Below are positions 27,890 to 41,273 of a DNA stretch of 64,000 nt, piece by piece; within the stretch, counting starts at the first letter, position 1; each line of letters begins with the position of its first letter. The notes beneath the pieces were generated by a model. The model was not told the origin of the DNA. It saw nothing but the letters and a program-made list of their open reading frames with translations, and made no database searches. The stretch is from assembly GCA_019671135.1 (NCBI GenBank), contig JAHRHY010000011.1, forward strand, positions 1,302,001-1,366,000. The letters are read 5' to 3'. The DNA is from Linnemannia hyalina (Eukaryota; Mortierellomycota; Mortierellomycetes; Mortierellales; Mortierellaceae). The position numbers and the translations under genes are program-made.

Positions 27890-29397
27890 ATGTCCTCAGC
27901 AGCCCCCGTCGTCGCACAATCTGCCTTCCAAAAGTTCTTGAACCACCCCGCTGGTAATAATGCTACCACCTCTTACCGGCATCACCACCTTTCTCTTCGT
28001 AGACGGATACATATGCGACAGCCAGCGTCTCATACCGGGAGGAAAAAGAGTGGAAAATAATATGACTCTTCCCAACGGGGCAAGGATGCCGATGGACCGT
28101 TGGGTTTTACAAACTGGATTCCAGCATACACACAGGAGTGACATCATCTTGTTGTCAAAGGAGGGCAAAAAAAGAAGAGGAAGAGAACCCTGCTTGGCCG
28201 GTCTGATGCAAGAATGAGACCCCGAGAAGCGATTGCGATACCAACAACCTTCTTTCCCACCCTCTCCTCCTCCCCCACGGAGAAAAGAAGCAAACATACA
28301 CACGGCACAACTTTTCTCACAGAACCAATGATGACACAGACAGGTTTTTGCGAGGGAAAGATACCGTTTTTTTTTTCCTAACGTATTATTATTTATTAAA
28401 CGTTCTAATGGCAAATAGGTCCCAAGACCATTCACTTCTGGGCCCCCGCTGCCAAGTGGGTACGTTCACACACCACGCACTCTGTCACTGATGCGAGATG
28501 AGTTATTATCCCCGGAAATGATAAAGTGAAAGCACGGCTGCCAACTGTCGCATTTTAGGGGGGGGGGGGGGAGGGATGCTTTTGGCTTTTCGATCGGGCG
28601 ATCGGGAGACCAAGAACTTTTACAGGGAGCGACGATACGTCGAAACCCGCCTCGTCAGCAAGACATCATCAGGAGCAAACAGCAGGAGAAGAGGCCTGCC
28701 GGGAATTGCGATACTGGGTTGCAGTATCTGACGCCAAGGCTGTGTCTGCGTGTTTCAAATCAGCAGGATATTACAGGACGTCGCATTCTATAGGGCCAAG
28801 CTTCATGCTTATACCCTGTTCATGCGCACAGGATGGCAATGTGTTCTTGGACGATATCTGAGAAGAAAAATATATGGAAAGGAAAAGGACGTTCCGTCTT
28901 TGTACCAGAAAAACCGAGAAGCTGACGATTGTATTTGCGTTTCCTATGATTGTTCTTCCGTCTAGGCTCTGGTCGGTGCTGGTGTTGGTGATTTGAGCCG
29001 CCCTGCTGAGAACTTGTCCCTTTCCCAGAACGTTGGTAAGTGTTTGTTTTATCACCGGAATCGGAAAAGCATCATTGAAAAATTGACATGTTCCCACTGG
29101 AAATCAGGAAGCAGAAGGGGCGTGAAACGTGGACTGTATGGACTTTAACGAATGGATTCCTTTCAGTATCTCCCCGCCAGTCTAACATCTAGCTCTCTCT
29201 CCAATAACATAAAACTAGCTTTGGCTGCCACTGGATTGATCTGGTCGAGATACTCGTTGGTCATTATCCCCAAGAACTACAGCTTGTTCACCGTCAACGT
29301 TTTTGTCGCCGCCACCGGATTGACCCAGCTCTACCGTATCTTTGACTACCACCAGGGCTTGAAGAAGACCGAGGAGAAGCTTGCCGCTGCCGAGTAA
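27890..29397 (+). CDS. MPC2: mitochondrial pyruvate carrier subunit MPC2
   Basis: MPC2 pairs with MPC1 in the inner mitochondrial membrane to import pyruvate. Four exons (27890-27953, 28419-28459, 28966-29035, 29219-29397) join to 117 residues, near family size. Motifs seen are FLNHPAGPKTIHFWAPAAKW, then DLSRPAENLSLSQN, the helix ATGLIWSRYSLVIIPKNYSL, and the second helix ending in GLTQLYR. The C-terminus is a charged KKTEEKLAAAE tail. Introns make up most of the gene: introns 1 and 2 are about 465 and 506 bases, against coding exons of 41-179 bases. Intron 2 contains a run of 14 G. The gene converges on the MINDY gene (258 bases between stops). Confidence 0.95.
28558..28571 (+). repeat. poly-G tract (14 nt) in MPC2 intron 2
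   Basis: Fourteen consecutive G follow TTTTA on the coding strand, inside the second intron of MPC2. Confidence 0.85.
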
Positions 29398-29655
29398 ACC
29401 TATTCCCTCATAAAATTCTCTTAACATAAACTACCCTCTCTCTCCCCTCATCCTTCTTTTTTCATAAATAAAGCACATGTCTGCACTAGAAAACATCAAC
29501 CATGGTGACTTTTCAAACTTGCGAGTATTTTTTTTTTTATTAGTTGACACAATTGGAAGATTGGCTATAGCATATCAAGTAAAGAGAGGGGAGGGAGAGA
29601 AAAAGATAGACAGAGAGGGTTGGAGAGGCTTTGACAAAGAGAGAGAGAGGAAATG

Positions 29656-32600
29656 CTATTGAATGATGCACTTCTCCTTGCTCTTTCGGCTACTGCTGTC
29701 ACTCGGGACCCGCTGACGGTTATGGCCTTGTCCAGAGGCTGTGCTCTGAGCACTCTGATGAGGCCGCTGCTGCTGTTGCTGTTGTGGTTGCTGTAGTTGT
29801 TGCTGCTGCTGCTGCTGCATCTGAGGCTGTTGCATCTGTGGGTAGAGCTGTTGCTGTTGTTGCATTTGAGGCTGCTGATACTGAATCTGGGGCGACTGAC
29901 CGTACAGATGCTGGGGGACACCATTACTATTGTAATTGGCATAGAGATCCCCGTTTGGCGGCAAGGTCGGATAGGCATGCGTGTTCTTGGGAGTACTCAT
30001 CTGCTGGTACTGCTGCTGTTGCGCCTGCAAGTGCTGCTGGTCACTGGCGAGGTACTCCTGATGTAACCTGGCTGCCATCTGCTCGTCTGTCTCGTATGTC
30101 TGATCCTGGAGCGAGAGGTAAGTGCCTCCGTTGTTGGAGTTGCTGATCTGGCTCAGGCGGTAGTTCCCATGTTGAGCAGGGCGGTTGCTGCTGCTACTAC
30201 TACTGCTGTTGTTATTGTTATTGTTGTTATTGTTGGGTGCAAGTTGTTGAGAGGAGCGGCTCTTGGACTTTTGAACTCGCCTGGCCTCCTCTTCTTCCTC
30301 TTGTTGCTGCAATTGCAATGCTAGCGCGAAACTATCGAAATGAATGGGAAAGAAAGCATGGTTAGATACCACCCTAGCGTCACGACAATAAAGTTCCTGT
30401 GTTTAAAGTAAAAAAAAAACAAATTCACAAGGCTTACTCTTCGTCTCCACCGCCGTCACCTAATGGGGTACCATTGGACTCAAGTGGCTGGTTGTTGCGT
30501 GCATAGTCTCCAACCTCCAGAGCACCATGTCGGAAGAGTCCGTCCAGGAAATCTCCTGCTCCGTCCATATCGACCAGCGACTCCCAAACAATGGAAAGCT
30601 CATGGGCCAGACTCTGGTCCGTGACAAGGGTATAAAGGGTGCCGTCCATCGGGTTCTTGAAAAGTGTGCAAAACTATATGTATAATTGCATGAGGAATTA
30701 TTAGTATCAAATTACTTCCGTGTCGTGACTAAAAGCTGCAGGATGCAAAATGCAACGAAACCAAAAAAATATGACTTGGTCCTTACATGGTTGTTTCTGA
30801 AAAAGGCGCAGATGTGGCCTTCGGGCAAGCTCTCCTGCAGGACATGAAGTCCATAGTGCGTCAGCTGTGTCTTGGTGGTGTTCATAAACTCCTGCACTAC
30901 CAATGCCTGTCGAATCTTTTCGTTCATTGCAACAGTATCCGATCCACTTGTTGTCGTACGAGTGCGCACTGAAGACCGGTTGGAGGGCGATATTGCCGCA
31001 ATGTTTCCCGACAAGTCCTCGACAACCAGTCCTCCACCTGCATCGTCTCCACTGACGATACACTCTACCGCCTTGTTGTAGCTCGTGATTCCTGCGGGTC
31101 CATCCACCAAGGTATACATGGAGGTATCGATCACGGGACTGACAACCCATCCGTGCACTAGCTCCACACCAAATGTATGAAAAAGCCCGAGCTCTGCAGT
31201 CGGCTCAAATCCACGAATTGACTTGAAATACACATTGACGTCCAATCCATGTTCCAGGTGAGGCAGCAGGCGAAGGGCCGACTCGATTTCAAGGCGGGAC
31301 TTGACTTTCTCAGCCTCGACATGTTCACCGACACGTCCTGTCGCGGAGGAAGTTGCCCCAGACTCAGAGTGGTCCTCGTTCAAGAGATAGTCTGCCAACA
31401 GTTCGAGGAGATGGTCGTATCCAATGGTTGGGCGATCGTATGGTCGAATGGCAACCTTGCCCTGCAAGATAAGCGTGTTGCACAGGGCCAGCAATGGGCA
31501 TGGACCATTCTCTATAATAGAAACATAATGATCAGTTGGTTTTCGGCATCAGTTGCAAAGCAAAAAGGCAAAAGCACAAACCGAACTAATGCTCAAATTA
31601 TGTCGACTTCTCACATCCTCCTGTGATATCGTACCATTTTGTGTGATGATCTTGATGCGCTTTTCGATGCCTGTCGCAGGATCAATCCAGTCGACGGGTT
31701 TGAGAACGTATTGGTTCACTGGTTCTGGCTCCCTTGACAAGGATGTCCTGGATTGAGATGTGCCTGTTGTAGTAGTAGTTGTTGTTGTTGTTGTTGTTGC
31801 CGCTGCAGGTACCGAGCCAATTGGCATAGCGGTGGCAGGGGCAGATGTGTTGGTCGATGGTACTGGAGACAGGGTCGCCACTGAGGTTGCATCTGACGTG
31901 GCAACTCCCGAGAATCCCGAAGCCATATCATCCAACACAGTGGCGGTCTGGGTATAAGCTGGTGGAGGAGGCAGGTCTGGTGGGACGAGGGACGAGGCGG
32001 AGACTTCTTCGTATTGTTCTTGCTGTTGCTGTTGTGTTGTTACGGATGTGCGTGTGGGTAGGGCGGGGGGGTCAAGTGCCGCTGCTACAGCGGAAAGTGA
32101 AAAGGGATCTTCATCGGGGAGTTGTAGAGGGGGGCGAGAGGTCAAGGAAGGAGTGGCCGAGAGAGGGGGTGAGACCGAGGGGCTGCGCCTGAATGGGTTG
32201 GTGGAGACGGGCGAAGGTGGCGAGTAGCCTTGGGAGTCTGACTGTGGATGGTAAATGATGTTGTTGATATCGGTGGCCGGCATGCTGCTACTACTATTGT
32301 CTGAGGTTGTACCCTGCTGCTGTTGTTGTTGCTGCTGCTGGTCGTCGACGGCGTGGCGATGTTTTGGTTATTGTTATTTTTGTTGTCGTTGGGTTATAGA
32401 GTCGTGGTAGTGTGAAAAGGAGAGAATGCGAAAAATAAATGGAAAGGGGGAGAAGGAAAATAGAGAAACAAGGGAAAAAACACAAAAAGGGTCAGAGAGT
32501 CGTTTGGTGTTTATTTCATTCCTGCTAGCTTTCTTCGCTGGCCTTCGGCTTGGCTTCCACAAACACACACACGCACACACGCGCGAGGGATCATGGTTCA

Positions 32601-33064
32601 CACAACAGAAAAAAAAAAGTTCATGGGCTGTTGGGCTGTTGCATTTTCTTGTTTTCCTTCTTTTCCTTTTCCTTCTCCTTCTCCCTATAATGAAAGGGAC
32701 ACAACAATAACCCCTGTTGCCAAGACCCCATTCCGACAATTGAGACGGTGCAAGTCGACAAGGACAACCAAGACGCACAAACAGGAATAACAGCAGCAGG
32801 CGGCAGCCAGCAGAAGAAAAGAAACATTACCAACAGCCACGTCGACTACGTATTTACCTTGTCCGCGGTTCCGACTCCGGCAGAACCTAGTTCTGGGCGA
32901 TCGATAGCTGTAGCACGCAGGCTGTCACCTTTGTCCTGCTGGACCCTGTCGTCGTCTTTGTCCTTATTGGAGCTGAGTGTCAGAGCCAGTGCTGCGCTCG
33001 CTGGTCGTGCTGGTAGTGGTGGCGTGTTGTTGTCGTCGTTACTGGCATCTTTTCCCGAGGGCAT
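29656..33064 (-). CDS. MINDY-family K48-specific deubiquitinase, prenylated C-terminus
   Basis: MINDY (FAM63) cysteine proteases trim K48-linked ubiquitin chains. Five exons on the minus strand are 32858-33064, 31635-32337, 30787-31511, about 30438-30674, and 29656-30331. The N-terminal 230 residues are Pro/Ser/Thr/Gln-rich. The catalytic domain opens with NQYVLKPVDWIDP and reads ITQNENGPCPLLAL with the catalytic Cys (about C308). It continues through GLDVNVYFKSIRGFE and FFRNNH with the catalytic His (about H545). The tail has DFALALQLQQQEEE, a second ETDEQMAARLHQEYL segment, long Gln runs and a final CIIQ, a CaaX box. The exon 3/exon 4 join is off by one base: see findings. Repair of that base would give 848 residues; using a later acceptor gives 842. 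Human MINDY1 also ends in a CaaX-like motif as I recall. Confidence 0.9.
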
Positions 33065-33449
33065 GTTAAGAATGTGAGCGCGGCTGGGTGAATGTGTTTG
33101 TGTGTTTGTGTCTGTGTCTGTGTCTGAAGAATGAAAGGGTGAATGAGCCAATGCGTTGGAGACAAAAAATAAAGTGGCGAGAGTTGAGTCGAGTTACGTG
33201 ATAGAGGAGTGGTGTGGTGTGGTGTGGTGTGGTGTGGTGTGAAGAAAACAGGGGGCGCGTTACGTTTGCTTCCTTCAGCTAAAGGGGAGGGAACTCAATC
33301 GTGAATGCGATGACGGTGACACAAATTTCGAGGCTCAGATTGCATTCTTTTGCCCGCATGCCCATGATAGACAGCACTCAGGAATACATGGAAACATCCT
33401 CCCATAGAAGCATTGTTACAAGTGGATCCTATTTGTTAACAGACAATCT
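33065..33449. other. intergenic: MINDY promoter and Dia2-like 3' end
   Basis: No gene is seen. The region holds the GTGGT repeat and the 3' flank of the F-box gene, which is transcribed in the same direction. Confidence 0.6.
33209..33241. repeat. (GTGGT)n pentamer repeat
   Basis: Between six and seven perfect GTGGT units lie about 145 bases upstream of the MINDY start codon. Confidence 0.95.
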
Positions 33450-35738
33450 TCATCGCTGATTACGACTGAACATGTACGACACCCGCGAAGGATCGCCCAG
33501 GACAGTCCGCGCCCACTCCACCGCATCCAGATACACCGCTGGACAGTTGTCAACACAGACTCGCTCCAGTCCCTGTCCACGTGCATTTACAAGAGCCTTC
33601 AGTCCCAATCCCGTCACCTTCCCACAGCTTGACAAGTTCACCATCTCAATCTTAGGGCAATGGTCCTTGATCGTATGGAACACCTTGTCTGTCACGTTCA
33701 TGTAACCTGCACACTCCATTCGAACAAGTTCACTGCCACAACTCGAGATCGCCTGGCACAACCCTTGCTCAAAGACGCGTCCACATCTGCTTAGGATCAA
33801 AGTATGAAGCCGTGGCAGAGGGTGGGTTGCCAAGAACGAGAGGCTCTGACATGTCAGATATGGCGAAGAACTGAGATCCAGCATCCTGAGTGAGCTTGAC
33901 CAACCGCGACGGTCCGATCCAGGCTCTCCCTGCCCTGCTGCGATCAATTGGATGGTCGCGTCCGAAACTCCTTTACAGGCCGGCATCTGCAGACTCTCCA
34001 GGTGAGGGATCCCCTCAACCCAACGCTGCAACACCCAGATGACCGCTTCGTCGTTCGAAGTCTCGATAGAGTTTGTGTATAAGTGCTTCAGCTGCGTCAA
34101 TTTGGATAAACCTTCGAGGGCCTCGATCCCTTTTGGTCTCATCGTTCGAATATCCAGCGTGACAAGGCTTGGGAACCGCTCCACCATCGCATCGATCCCC
34201 TCCTTGGAAAACGCCGTCTCCCACCGACCAATGACCAGTTTCTTCATGTTGGGCAGAGGCACATTACAGTTCTTCATCACGCAGGCCTCTGTGATCCGAC
34301 ACTCTGAAATGTCCAGTTCCTCCAGATTGGGACAACGCTCAATGACCGACATTACCGCACCATCCATCATTCCGAAACAGTCATGCAGGTCGAGAACACG
34401 CAGTCTGGGGGTGAATGACCAGAACTGTGAGAACTCTTGCTCGTAAATCCTTGAGTTCATCCTGAGCGACAATGTTTCCAATGACGCAGCTCGTTTGGCC
34501 CTGCCAAGTTGTGAGAGCAATCCTGAGGTGATCTGTTGCGCACATCCGAGCCACAGCGCCTTGGGTGGGGCATACTTGACCAACTGCAGTACAGTCTTGT
34601 TGGTGACTTTGTTGTTGGGCTCCTCATCAAGTTGAGTGGGCATGAACATTGCGTGGGCGGGGAGTCGGACTGCTGTCGGCACGCGTTTGGCGAGGTCGAT
34701 AGAGTACCAGAAGTGTCGAACAGAGCCTAGATAAGTCATCCACTTTTTGCTGATGGTCAAGCACCGAACCCGCTGCGTGAATGTCAGACTGTCAAAGATG
34801 GCCATAATCAACTCAAACGGCAGTCTATCCATTGGGTCCAGAACGCGTGTTTCTCTCTATGTATAAGTAAAGTGACGGGGGTCGTTAGACATTGACATCA
34901 TGGATTAGTGTACTCTCATGGCAATGACGTTCAATACCTTGATCAGTTCCTCCAGCCTGACGGCCATCTCGGCAGCCATCCGTTCAAGTGTCTATAGTAT
35001 ATATGTAGTGAAAGCCAGTTAGCAATGCTGCTTTCAGATGGCTAAACTAGGCGATTAATTAATTATGTCCACAAATGACGGTCAAAATGTTCACCTCGTA
35101 GTCTTTTGATCCCTTGGTACATCGCTCTACGCCAGCAACATAAAGTTTTGTGGCTGCCCTGATGTTCTGCTGTAGCCTCAGAGTCTTTCCTGCACGAAGA
35201 TATCCCTACAAAAAATTGATAACAAAAAACGAACACAATCGCGTTCTGTGAGTATGTAGCTCCCAACAAATAAAAAAGGTTCAATCGTTTGCAAAGATAA
35301 GATACCGCATAGATCGTGACTACTATCACTCACCTTTGGGTTCTGAGGAAATATCCGAATCATGGCTTTGGCGTCGTCGAGGGCCTTGTCCAGCTGACCG
35401 AGCTTCTCATAAGACGCAGCCCGACTGTCGAGAAGATTGATATCCTTGGGCACCACCGCCAGCGCACGCGTCAGGAACTGCAGGGCAGCAGCGAAATCCT
35501 TCTGAGAGAACGCACTCCTGGCAAGTTGGACTAAATCATTAACAGGGACAGTTTCGGCCTGCTTGCTGGCTTGAGGTATCAAAGGCTGTCGGTTCAGTGA
35601 CCCTGTAGGCCGCTGCAGCAGTGGCGACTGTCGTGCAGTGTTACTGGTGTTGGTGGAATTGGTAGGTCGGGCATAGGGCAGTGTCCGTTGCTGTTTAAGT
35701 GCATGAGACGAAAGGGTCTTATTGCCGTCGTTGTTCAT
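33450..35738 (-). CDS. DIA2: TPR / F-box / LRR protein, Dia2-Pof3 type
   Basis: Dia2 (budding yeast) and Pof3 (fission yeast) are SCF substrate adaptors acting at replication forks, including CMG helicase ubiquitylation. Four minus-strand exons (35334-35738, 35095-35205, 34938-34991, 33450-34856) join in phase 0 to 658 residues. After a basic, disordered N-terminus come TPR helices (LVQLARSAFSQKDFAAALQF and SRAASYEKLGQLDKALDDAK, residues about 60-135). An F-box starts at MDRLPFELIMAIFDSL (about 199-240), and leucine-rich repeats fill the rest, for example RLRVLDLHDCF and NLEELDISECRI. This TPR, F-box, LRR order is the diagnostic feature. I placed the start at 35738, the first ATG before the TPR part; sequence upstream in frame looks like leader. 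It is head to head with TPI. Confidence 0.88.
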
Positions 35739-36140
35739 GATCAGCAGCGGCGAGTGATTGAGCGGGAGTGGGGAGAGTTTGATTCCTCTGGGTTCTTGCG
35801 GTGCCTGATGGCTGTCTTTCTTGCTCGCTCCTGTAAGACAAGAGAGATGCGAGAGTTGTTTCCTGATGTGGGTGGGATTCTTGGCGGCGTTTTGTTGTTT
35901 ATCGACGAGACAAGAGGAAGAAGGGCGCGTCCCAAACAATGTAGATTGCAATCGCAAGTCCCATATCGAGGGTGTGAAACCAATTATTGTACTGTATCTC
36001 TTGCATATTTGCACGTGACCGAATCCTTCTCACGCTATTTAACAATCTTTCGCTTCTTTTCCTTCTTCTTTCTTCCTTCCTCTACTCCTCACACTTCACC
36101 ACTCTCCCTCACCCCTCACCACCCAACACATATATCTATC
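35739..36140. promoter_or_regulatory. divergent promoter, Dia2-like gene and TPI
   Basis: These 402 bases separate the two start codons. A palindromic E-box CACGTG lies at 36012-36017, TATTTAA at 36036-36042, and a long CT-rich tract leads into the TPI start. bHLH factors binding CACGTG regulate glycolytic genes in other fungi. Use of this site is inferred. Confidence 0.5.
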
Positions 36141-37555
<1,415 letters not shown>

Positions 37556-38172
37556 ATTAGTTTTCATGCCACTCTCTGACCACCCTCCATCGCCCTTTGC
37601 TGCCAAACATATTTTGTCTCAACACCCAAAACACTAATCGAGCAAGCCGGCGATGTGTAAATAAAAATAACTTCTCAACAGCATGCTTTCTGTGTTATAT
37701 TGACCACGGTACGGTTTTCTCTTTCGCGTCGACTTACAAAGTTCAATTGCTTTTTGGACATGCATGGTCAGGAATGGGAGATGCTCCGGCGGCGAGTCTT
37801 TTTATTTCGCACGCTCAAAAAACGAATGCAGTCTGGGGTCAACGTCCTTTGCCTCAATTGGTGTTCCGACGCGTCTGTGCCACGCCCGATCCGTAGAAAA
37901 CTCGAAAAAAGAAGATTGCGCGAACGAGCTAGTGGAGACAAGAAGAACACATTGTATTTTTGCCAGCCGAGCGTTCTGTTATGTTTTTTGTCTGTGTCGG
38001 TTGCGAGGAAATGAACATCGTTGGCTGAACCGCGCCAAAAAGTGTAAACCTCACTCTCTCTCTTTCTCGTTCTCTCTTCTCTTCTTTTCTCATTCCCCCA
38101 TTCCTCAACCATCGTCATACATCTCACCTCATCATTCGACTCTTTGCATCTTACATTTCATCGCGCTCCCTC
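37556..38172. other. intergenic: TPI 3' end and SDR promoter
   Basis: No gene is seen. The right part is a CT-rich leader ahead of the candidate start codon at 38173. Confidence 0.6.
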
Positions 38173-39678
<1,506 letters not shown>

Positions 39679-40409
39679 TGTTGAGGAGGCGAGAGAAGTG
39701 ATTATTTCCTTTGTTATTGCGTTACTTTGTTGGGCCAGAATAGAACGCTCGATGTTTTTGTTCAGGGTCCACCTCTCGGTTTCCTTTCGATCCTTCCGTC
39801 ATGACGTTTATACTGTGGTTGTTCTGTTTGTGAACATCATATTCTGCGAGGAAAAAAAAAGGGGAACAGACTCGAACTGCTGTTGATCGAGTTAGTTCAA
39901 CTCGGCTACTTGTCGTCTTTGATCGGATGTGCTGTACAGAAGCAGTGATTGACCGCGAAAGGGGGGACGAAAAGGAAAAGCCCCGGCGACGATAACAATA
40001 CCCCCCCCCCCACAGATGCCCCTCTAGGTATTCTAAAGGCGCCCTGTCTCTTCATTCAAAAGTAGCTAAGAAGAGACATCCTGGGACCGAATGATTTTTT
40101 TCAGGGGAGAGAGAAGGCGTAGAGAAGGAAAGAATTGGGGAAAGGGCATGAGCCAATGCATTCTTTTGAATGATGCCCTTTACGGTTATCAGAATGCTCC
40201 CCATACACCCATGTAACGCGTCTTTGAGATAACCTAGGAGAAAGAAGAAGCTCCAAGTGTATGAAGAAAGGGATAGTGCATAAGAACCAGGGCCAGGCGA
40301 TAGGAAGTGAAAGAAGTAAAAGAAGTGAAGCCTTTGGCTGGGTAAACCTTGACAGCTTGGAGAGAATGGAATCGCTCGCTAGAGTAGGTTGTTGGGCTGA
40401 CGAGTGGCG

Positions 40410-40436
40410 TTTTTTTTTTTTTTTTTTTTTTTTTTT
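40410..40436. repeat. poly-T tract (27 nt)
   Basis: This is an uninterrupted T run in the intergenic region upstream of the first chitin deacetylase. Confidence 0.9.
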
Positions 40437-41079
40437 GGGCTTGTTTGCCGGGTAATATGGGAATCATGACGAGGTGACTATGATAGCAATAAGGCTGCTT
40501 GTGCTTGTCTGTTTTGGTACTAGAGACGACAGCCCTTCTTCTTCATCGTGCGCACTCAAGATTGCAAAACCTGAATGCGTGAATGAAAGGGGCATTCAAG
40601 GAGTAGAGAGAGGAGAGAAAAGGGTGACATGGCTATCTAGACAGGAATAGAGGCACCCATTAACCTTCAATACCTTCAATCCCTTAGTTCCTCTTCACCA
40701 CGAGATACACCGTCTGAGAAGACCTGACCTGCCTGGTTGTCTCCTTAGTCTCAAATTGACACCGTCGGTGTGGCCACATACATACGTATACGTACCCCTC
40801 ACTCTGTGTTCCCTTCACTCAAGCTTGACTCCATTGGCCCCTTCCTTCCTCATCCCCCTCCCTTTTCTTTTTTTTGCATATCTCTCCTTGTGGTGGGTGA
40901 CCTTACCATCCCTTGCTTCCGCTCGCTTCTTTTCCTTCCGATTCAAGAGATAAAAAACACGCGTGCAATTGAACCATCAAGAACTACTGGCTTGTACTCC
41001 CTTCTCGGGGTTGTTTGCTTGTTGGTTGCTTCCTTTAAGGCTCTCTGCGGTGGAAGATTCCTTTCACACCACGTCGTTC

Positions 41080-41087
41080 TATAAAAA
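41080..41087 (+). promoter_or_regulatory. TATA box of first chitin deacetylase
   Basis: TATAAAAA lies about 190 bases before the ATG. The paralogue downstream has the same kind of box at a similar distance, which supports the call. Confidence 0.6.
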
Positions 41088-41162
41088 CCTCAATTGCTTC
41101 TGTTTTGCTGTGGTCCCTGAATTGACACTTCTTAACCTTCTTCTTCCTTTCTCATCGCACAC

Positions 41163-41198
41163 CTCCTCCTCCTCCTCCTCCTCCTCCTCCTCCTCCTC
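41163..41198. repeat. (CTC)n microsatellite in 5' leader
   Basis: About twelve CTC units lie between the TATA box and the start codon of the first chitin deacetylase, so they are probably transcribed. Confidence 0.9.
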
Positions 41199-41273
41199 GT
41201 CAACATTTCCCTTTTCCATTTCCCCTCTCTCCATCCTTCTCCCCTCTCACCATATTCCTAACCGACCATAACC

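Larger units (their letters stand above)
39679..41273. other. intergenic 1.6 kb, SDR to chitin deacetylase
   Basis: No gene is seen. The region contains a C-run near 40003-40012, a 27-nt T run at 40410-40436 and a (CTC)n tract in the leader of the next gene. Confidence 0.6.

Noticed and set aside
37765..38130. Overlapping frames of 100-140 codons on both strands after TPI
   Set aside because: There is no resemblance to known proteins. The region is the TPI 3' flank and the promoter of the next gene.
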